Below are positions 58,701 through 64,000 of a stretch of 64,000 nucleotides of DNA, in pieces; the first letter of the stretch is position 1, and each line of letters begins with the position of its first letter. Origin of the DNA: Solen grandis (lineage: Eukaryota; Mollusca; Bivalvia; Adapedonta; Solenidae). The DNA lies in the NCBI GenBank assembly GCA_021229015.1, contig CM037782.1, positions 59,693,514 to 59,757,513 on the forward strand, read 5' to 3'. Under the pieces are notes generated by a model that searched no databases, was not told where the DNA came from, and saw only the letters and a list, made by a program, of their open reading frames with translations. The translations under genes were made by a program, and so were the position numbers.

Positions 58701-61700
58701 TAACACCAAACAAAACGTGACACATCACGCAACGAAACGAACAAAAACTTATCAAACCTCTGTCAAGCAGTTGTAGTGTGTTCTTTTGGAGAGGGTCTTA
58801 TGCCTTGGTGTGACAAATCCTTCATACTCCAGTGGGATAAGGAACTCTCTTCCGACAAACTTTTGTCGTTGGTTATTAACTTTTGGTTCTGTTCAAAAAT
58901 AAAATGATAATAACCTAAGGTTAACCATCTCCCAGAATGAATAACAATAAAAAGAATGAGTGAATGTTGTAAAAACTTATTTTACAATTGACGAATAAAA
59001 ATGAACCGATAAAAATGTTTCTTTCAATTTCACAAATTTGATATTACCGTTACTATTGGAGACGGTGATAATTTTACAATTTTTTTTTATTTTGCCATGA
59101 TAAATCCATGTCCCAACAGGATGAAATTGTTTGATATCAGCTGACAACCCCACCCACACACACACATCGGATACATATAGTTTGATACCAGTTGACACCC
59201 ACATATCACTTTCACACACACATATCGGATACATATACTTTGAAATATGTTGACTTCCCCATACCATGCAAACACATATTTATTGTATACATATAGTTTG
59301 ATATTTGTTGACATCCACAACAAATTAAATTTACACCCACATATCAAAAATTACATACCACAAAATATAGTTTGATATTTTTTGACACGCTCATACCTTA
59401 CATACACATATATTGGATTTAAATTTAAATATCGAATACATGTAGTTTTATACCTGCTAACAACTCATACCACACACATATATATCGGATACATATAGTT
59501 TAATATCAGTTAACACCCCTGACACACATGTCGGATATAGATAGCTTGATATCAGATAACAACCCCAACCCCTACACCCATATCGGGTAAAGAAAGTTTG
59601 ATATCGGTTGACATCCACCTACCGCACTCATATATATCGGATACAGATAGCTTGATATCAGTTGACACCCCCTACCACACACGCATACATTAGATACATA
59701 TAGTTTGATATCAGTTGACTATCCTCACCCTACACACATAACGGATACAGATAGCTCAATATCAGTTGACACCCCACCTACCACACATACATATATCGGA
59801 TACAGATAGCTTGATATCAGTTGACACCCCCTACCACACACACATATATATCAGATACAGATAGCTTGATATAAGTTGACACCCCCCTACCACACACACA
59901 CATATATTTCCGGGTTAAAAAATTATTCCGCACTAAAGAATCATAAGTACTTACGTTCATAACATATTACTTACTGTATCGAGTTTACCTTTATATTTAT
60001 GTATCTTTATAGGTTAATTGATCGGAATGGTAAAGTATTATAAGTAATGGTTGACTTATCTCGTATATATAAAAAACATATTGGCATTAATATCAAAACT
60101 AAACAATATTACATGTATAAGATCACGTGTTAACAAACACAACATGTAGGCTATTAGACTTTTGCTGCTAATAAAAATCCACTCGAAATTAACATCACAA
60201 CCCAAATATGAAAGTAGGACTTTTCTCGATCAAATATTTGCTTTTTTACTCATTCTGATAAATTGGTATTAGAACTGTAAATACATAGTTGCATCAAAGG
60301 TATCCGGTACGTAAACTGTCGCATTAAAACAAGAAAGAACAAAAAAGGAATGTTCATGAAAGGGTATGCGAGTATTTCAAATCAGTTAATAATATAATAA
60401 GTTACAAAAATATAAAGAACGAATTGTGTGTGCTTTTGTTGTTGTTTTCGAGTTTGAATAATTCCTTGCTCTCTTGAAATTTCAAAATGATTTCATTATT
60501 TAGCTGCACAATTGTGTGCGTTTACAAAAATCTCCAATACGCAAAGAAATGAATGTACATGTACACTCATATCTATTGTATGAATCAATTCCTACGTCAC
60601 CCTCCCTTCACTGCCAATACAGTACAGTGCGCTGTTGTTGTTTTTTCATTATATATTAAATTAAACCTATTGTACTGATTTAACTCATTCTCTTCACGCC
60701 TCTTAAGGATCAGATCTGACAGCTTTTAGTTACTTTTTGTTCTAAACGTTTCGTGATGAACTCGAGCACATGTTGTAAGATAAATTTGCCACTGGTCAGG
60801 TTTCTGGTTTTCCATTGGGATCTACAAGAATCCGCCAATATTATATTACTATTTCTAATTTTCAATACTTGAATTTCTTATTTCGAATGTAAATTTGTAA
60901 ATTCCATTCCACCCCTCCCATTTGTAGATTTGTAAATTGTAGATTTGTAATTTGTAGATTCGTATCTTGTAGCTTTGTAACTTGTAGATTTGATGCTTAC
61001 AAATTAGGTGAGGTAAATGTGAAATTGTTTATATGTAATAGCAATTAGATAGAGATATTTAGCATACGCTGTGTTACAATCTGCAAATTAACATCTAAAA
61101 ATAAGAAATTCAAGTATTAAACATTAGAAATAGTAATTAGAATATTGGCGGATATCCCCTTCCATAGTTGTCTGTCCTAACTATCCTAAGAGCCTTATGT
61201 TATCTTACACATATGTGTAAATTGTTTAATTGATAAGTAAATTAAGAGAACTCTAACTGTCTGTATCAGTGAATTCTTTTTAATTAGGAAAAAAAAACAG
61301 ATATGTACCCGAATCTGAAATCAGCTGAGTCCTTTATTTCATATAGACTTATTTAGTCGCATTGGCAAACAGAGCAGACCCAGATCAGGAACTGTCTGAT
61401 CAGGGTCTCCTCTGCTTGCTCATTCAAAATTGAAGCTCAGATTCTACAAGTGTGCATGGCAAAGAAAAATCCATTGTTTTGTTTACCGATTTTTAGTTCA
61501 GTAAATTCATATTCATGCAATTACGTGAATATTCATGAGGTAAAGGGTTAAATCGAATTTCTGAATTTAAGATGTTTTGCGTTGTTTTGAACTGCAAATA
61601 TGTTTAGAATTACAAATATCTCACCTTTATCTGATCCATTATCCAATACTTCAAAACGGATATATTGCACCTGTAGCTTCCGCTCCATTAATACAATATC

Positions 61701-61868
61701 TCCAATTTTAAAATGATCTTCGGGGTTTTCTGCCGCGTTTGCTATGGTGTTTATATCAGTGATGCAGACGACACATGGAAGATTGGTCTGCTGTGTTTTC
61801 ACAAATTCCACTAAAGATACATTTTTACTACATTTGCGCCTCCTAGTCAATGACTTTAATAACGCCAT
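51942..61868 (-). CDS. CABIT-domain (THEMIS/GAREM-like) signalling adaptor, three-exon gene model
   Basis: Exons 61868-61625, 58888-58758 and 53697-52711 join in phase to give 453 residues. A further 273-codon open stretch (52763-51942) in the next frame looks like the C terminus. Residues about 16-270 resemble a CABIT module: SLVEFV..NLPCVVCITD at 18-38, KIGDIVLMERK, then FLIPLEYEGF at 97-106, DFIRVQKGIKL at 150-160 and SLPRIVSF at 212-219. The family carries phospho-tyrosine adaptors such as THEMIS and GAREM. Fitting that, the tail has YIDM (397-400) and YEVM (409-412), both YxxM, plus YDN (427-429), and the shifted part has PPLPPKP. An in-frame TAA four codons' distance or less before the ATG at 61868 supports the start. 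CABIT assignment is by pattern recognition and is good but not certain. No SAM domain was seen. Confidence 0.68.
52711..53697 (-). CDS. CABIT gene, exon 3 up to the first stop
   Basis: Acceptor TCTTTTCAG|GTA in phase 0, then 328 codons to TGA at 52711. It contains the second half of the CABIT module and an acidic tail with tyrosine motifs YIDM, YEVM and YDN. The frame stops just where another long frame, one base on, has already opened. Confidence 0.75.
   Translation of the reverse strand, partial: VEKNDLKLIQVEEDTLSFTMKDKADFIRVQKGIKLQRRGSVIYEKQRFLSFVDHDRNCYFFHEAHPMKFSAYPPIQPLLLKDIADISLPRIVSFNTVKKQSLAPIPGMDANKMRVILDGPVKLLEIEERDVLIVWKPDLSEAAIIPYDLQSRIFVEICKPTGKSKIFHNSTFVENKLYFLKDSLHQPTLFNCLSETEETTWQDLNEVNTRIIPPVVNSSDEMQNLNAPLPTSRENEELVAIWNKITFEENPLFREDYPSLETYKCDHASGEYIDMNLHEDLYEYEVMEAPGIIDGDELINRYDNDLSLGLDSEPNDFYSSTSSVETVS
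54420..55515. repeat. 27-bp minisatellite, about 40 copies
   Basis: The unit is CTACAGTCTGGTAACGCTCT plus ACATGTT (27 bases), with an outer variant carrying CATATACTGCAG. Because 27 is a multiple of three, long open frames run through on both strands (periodic VEHVERYQT on the minus strand, MFYSLVTLY on the plus strand). They are artefacts. Confidence 0.95.
55624..55959 (+). mobile_element. LINE remnant inside the minisatellite region
   Basis: Frames read ITMAKFRLYSNNLMIETGRY, RIFQQCN, then, after shifts, CPAYRNLRKK and KPYYCNWPNRQKFISLMS. This is the same type of LINE C terminus as at 45587. At least two frameshifts are present. It interrupts the 27-bp repeats between 55515 and 56040. Confidence 0.7.
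56040..56345. repeat. 27-bp minisatellite, diverged block
   Basis: About ten units of the ACTGCAGTCTGGTAACGCTC type with variable spacing and TA expansions (near 56150). Confidence 0.85.
56581..57243. repeat. 108-bp higher-order repeat, six units
   Basis: CCACTGGTTTTGCTATACAG (CCATTGG.. in the last) starts at 56581, 56689, 56797, 56905, 57013 and 57121: exactly 108 bases each time, i.e. 4 x 27. Each unit contains four diverged 27-mers (TACAGTCGGTTAACG, ATACCGCCCGTTTTGC, ATACTGTAATTTCG, TACAGTCCGATAACG). Confidence 0.93.
57250..58058. mobile_element. 809-bp inverted-repeat element with 6-bp target duplication
   Basis: The ends 57250-57273 (TACGAAAGACCGGTGGGG...) and 58035-58058 are exact reverse complements over 24 bases. 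The element is flanked on both sides by CTCTAC (57244-57249 and 58059-58064), and the host array normally has a single CTCTAC at this point. Subterminal zones on both sides consist of short GAAGTTTGAAGTGTGAAG repeats, inverted relative to each other. The unique centre has no coding capacity. A non-autonomous DNA transposon is the natural reading; the superfamily is unclear. Confidence 0.85.
58065..58660. repeat. 67-bp minisatellite, about nine units
   Basis: CGATGGTTTTTCTACGATTT recurs at 58071, 58138 and 58205. After an expanded unit it continues at 58287, 58354, 58421, 58488, 58555 and 58622: exactly 67 bases in all regular steps. The units are built from the same words as the 27-bp and 108-bp arrays (GCAGTCTGGTTTTGC, TACAGTCGGATAACGC). 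Confidence 0.93.
58758..58888 (-). CDS. CABIT gene, exon 2
   Basis: Acceptor TTTTTGAACAG|AAC, donor ACAGAG|GTTTGA (a weak donor). Two bases complete E82, then 43 codons with KFVGREFLIPLEYEGF. Phase matches both neighbours. Confidence 0.7.
59100..59920. repeat. Irregular minisatellite, units of about 50-57 bp
   Basis: Thirteen or more units with ATATCGGATACAGATAGCTT, GATATCAGTTGACACCCC and CCTACCACACACAC. Unit length varies mainly by the size of the CA/TA run. Divergence is highest at the low-coordinate end. Confidence 0.88.
60830..61153. mobile_element. Short inverted-repeat element, about 54-bp TIRs
   Basis: The left end 60830-60883 (ATCCGCCAATATTATATTAC...) and right end 61099-61153 are reverse complements with only a few differences over 54-55 bases. 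The centre holds a small TTTGTAGATTTGTAAATTG tandem array. No coding capacity. MITE-like. Confidence 0.8.
61625..61868 (-). CDS. CABIT gene, exon 1
   Basis: 81 codons plus one base from ATG (MALLKSLTRRRKC..), donor AAAG|GTGAGA. An in-frame TAA lies six bases upstream of the ATG. It encodes the start of the CABIT module, including NLPCVVCITD. Confidence 0.75.
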
Positions 61869-63460
61869 TTCTTAAGACATGACATAAAGTTTGTCCTATC
61901 TGTACTCGTATACACACGTTGTTTGCTCACTATCACATGTCAGTAATGACTAAATGAAATCCTAATGTAGCAAATCTGTTTTTCAACCAATGGGCGATAT
62001 ATATAACCGCAACGTGTCTTCCTACTGCAAACTTAATCTGGGTTACATACCCTTAGTATGCTATATCTTTTTTCAGGCCTAGTTTTAGAGGTATTAAACT
62101 TTTAAACAATAAAATAGATCAGATAAGTTTGTAAGAAAAATATTATGTAGCATTGCAGCTTTTTCTTTCTACTTTTTACTCAATACAGCGATAATGCTCC
62201 ACTTTATTTCACAATAAGTAGTCGGAACGACACACGTTAATTCAGTAGATTTATTGATAATACTAGTAACAGTACAATTCTAAGGTGGGATCACGAACTT
62301 GGTTTGTTTCGAAGAGACCTTATATGAAGATTGACCGATTTTAATTTAGTAGTCGAAAATTGTCATAGAAACGATAGCAATTCTACTGATAATATGATAA
62401 ACAGTTTTGCAGATATTATATGTTCTGTATCTAATCCTGTTTTCAAACATACAGTCAAAGATCGTTCACTCACTTGTATAACAAAGACTGCATAGATATC
62501 CAACGTTTACATAAACAATGATTAATGACATATAACCGGGACAAATCTTACGAAAATCGACAAGAGTTATGTAATTTTTAACTAGAGGTACAAAAGTTTA
62601 ATATGTAAGAAAAAAAGAAATTCTGTCATAAAGCAGTTTAGAAATCTTGAAGCATTAAAAAGACATCAATTGCAAGTGGGTTCAATGATATTACAGCAAA
62701 TATTAATGAGGAAGCTGAACATTTCAATGAACATAGTGACTTCAATGTAAATAATCCGAGTTTCGTATTAGTTGACCGCTTGACATAGGTGACCTCCTAC
62801 ATAACCAAGCTGCTTGGTACAACTGATCTCCGACTTAAGCTGACAACTTAACACAGGTGTTGACCGCTTGTCAAAGGGATCGCCGACAAAAACTTGGCTT
62901 ATAGGAAAGATGGTCGCCGATGTAAATATATTCTTTATTAGAGTCTCATCAGTATATACAAAGTACAATAAAAGTAAAACAAACAAGAATCATTCACAGT
63001 CACTATAGATGATGCCGCTCAGTTATGAGCTATAAGAGACTAATTACAAATAACACATTTCTTTGACAGCAAAATTAAAACAACCCTGCTGATCATATCA
63101 TATTCTTTAATTCACCGTGAGTTCAGATAAAAAATAGAAAACTGCAATGTTTGTATGAAAATGGAATAGTTTGTGCAGTCTGATCAGCAAAAATGTTCTA
63201 ATTTGCACAATACATACAAAGAGATTCATGTAAACACACTAAATGCATATATCAGATTTACATCTACTTGCAACTTTGAGTATTATAAAACATAATAATA
63301 AACTTATTAGTTAAAACATTAAAAATAAGAATCTTAATTAAAATACAGGACAAGTTTTGGCTAAAATTCTGGTCAATTCTGAATGAGTGAATAAGAATGT
63401 GAACTTATCAGCATCACATAACATATGGAAGTTTTCATTTACTGCAAGTGCTCTTTCAAA
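61869..63460. other. Intergenic upstream of the CABIT gene
   Basis: No coding exon recognised on either strand. It should hold the 5' UTR and promoter of the CABIT gene near its left end. A direct repeat of TTGACCGCTTG occurs at about 62771 and 62859. Confidence 0.5.
61985..62008 (-). promoter_or_regulatory. Possible TATA/CCAAT elements upstream of the CABIT gene
   Basis: TATATATA (about 61998-62005) and an ATTGG/CCAAT core (about 61987-61991) lie 120-140 bases above the ATG at 61868. On this strand the order is unusual (TATA farther from the gene than CCAAT), and TA runs are common in this DNA. Confidence 0.2.
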
Positions 63461-63462
63461 TA

Positions 63463-64000
63463 TACTACAGTCGAACCCCGGTTACTCCACCACCTCTCAT
63501 TCAAATACCTGGCGTCATTCGAAACACTTCGTTGGTCCCGATCACTCACCTTCTTATTTCTATATAAAAATATCTGGGTTATTCAAATTTGTACCATTCG
63601 AATACCTGGCCTCATCCGAAAAGATTTTTCGGCCCGTGCCAATAAATTCGTAAGATTTTCGCACTTCCTTATCCGAAGTCGCTGACGAACATTAATTACC
63701 GGCGACATTTTGAAAACAAACAATGGAAAGGCGCAAACGTCAATTAATTACCGAAATGGGTGGCAGACGGCCGCTTACAGTTTGCATATGTTGTTAATTG
63801 ATTGGATGTTTGTGCAGTTCAATCATAAAGATAAAGGTGATGATTGATGATTTTTTTTAGGTATGCGATATTTTTTTCGGATACGCTTGGAAAGGAAGAA
63901 TTAAACAAGTGTAACAAGCAGACCACGATTACATCCTGTTTTAAATGAACATTTCGGATTCAGATTTTCAGATTTTATTGATACTCTCAGTACAATATTC
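63463..64000 (+). mobile_element. Possible 5' end of a pogo/Tigger-type DNA transposon, cut by the window
   Basis: After a TA, the sequence CAGTCGAACCCCGGTTACTC is followed by repeated ATTCGAATACCTGGC / ATCCGAA blocks. This is the style of terminal region I know from pogo/Tigger elements (ends starting CAGT, TA target). A short ATG frame (MERRKRQLITEMGG) begins at 63723 but stops after 24 codons. The other end and any transposase would lie beyond the window. Confidence 0.45.

Larger units (their letters stand above)
53698..58757 (-). other. Intron 2 of the CABIT gene, filled by a compound minisatellite
   Basis: 5 kb. After about 700 bp of unique sequence it is almost entirely one related repeat family (54420-55515, 56040-56345, 56581-57243 and 58065-58660), with a LINE remnant and an 809-bp inverted-repeat element inserted. 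Confidence 0.7.
58889..61624 (-). other. Intron 1 of the CABIT gene
   Basis: 2.7 kb with a 50-57-bp minisatellite (59100-59920), an inverted-repeat element (60830-61153) and a short foldback near 61365-61425 (AGCAGACCCAGATCAG / CTGATCAGGGTCT). The rest is unique AT-rich DNA. Confidence 0.65.

Overview
The window looks like nuclear DNA of an animal, most likely a bivalve mollusc. It is AT-rich, its genes have introns with GT..AG borders, and it is full of tRNA-headed SINEs, decayed LINEs, short inverted-repeat elements and a repeat module ending in a CACGACGGACG-type stretch and an AGGTGAGC motif that I associate with bivalve genomes. The species cannot be told from the sequence. Two 100-N assembly gaps are present (4901-5000 and 20079-20178).

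Three protein-coding loci can be supported, all on the minus strand. (1) 8816-10606: a GMC-family flavin oxidoreductase of 596 residues with an uninterrupted coding exon. (2) 29093-42389: an eight-exon gene that I assembled from splice sites. All phases match, and the spliced length is exactly 604 codons. It encodes a 603-residue protein with an N-terminal CARD death-fold domain, a long coiled-coil centre, and a Ser/Arg-rich tail carrying six RRxS kinase-type motifs. (3) 51942-61868: a three-exon gene for a CABIT-domain (THEMIS/GAREM-like) signalling adaptor with two YxxM motifs, a YxN motif and, in a shifted frame, a PxxPxK motif. Its last exon appears to carry a one-base frameshift near 52711-52763. 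Loci 2 and 3 both look like signalling adaptors and are neighbours in the same orientation. A functional link between them is only an inference.

Region by region: 1-8800 is intergenic with hairpins, SINE pieces and a 1.4 kb element of about seven 170-bp units. 8.8-10.6 kb is the oxidoreductase. 10.6-29 kb is repeat-rich intergenic DNA with a degenerate triplication at 13.2-15.1 kb, a CpG-rich block with a perfect 104-bp inverted repeat at 17.6-18.9 kb, a dead LINE at 20.3-22.6 kb, and two inverted-repeat elements at 26.7-28.2 kb. 29-42.4 kb is the CARD/coiled-coil gene, whose introns hold SINEs and nested elements. 42.4-51.9 kb is intergenic with several copies of one tRNA-headed SINE. 51.9-61.9 kb is the CABIT gene. 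Its second intron is filled by a large minisatellite (27-bp unit, a 108-bp higher-order form and a 67-bp form), interrupted by a LINE remnant and by an 809-bp inverted-repeat element with a 6-bp flanking duplication. 61.9-64 kb is intergenic and ends in what looks like the start of a pogo/Tigger-type transposon.
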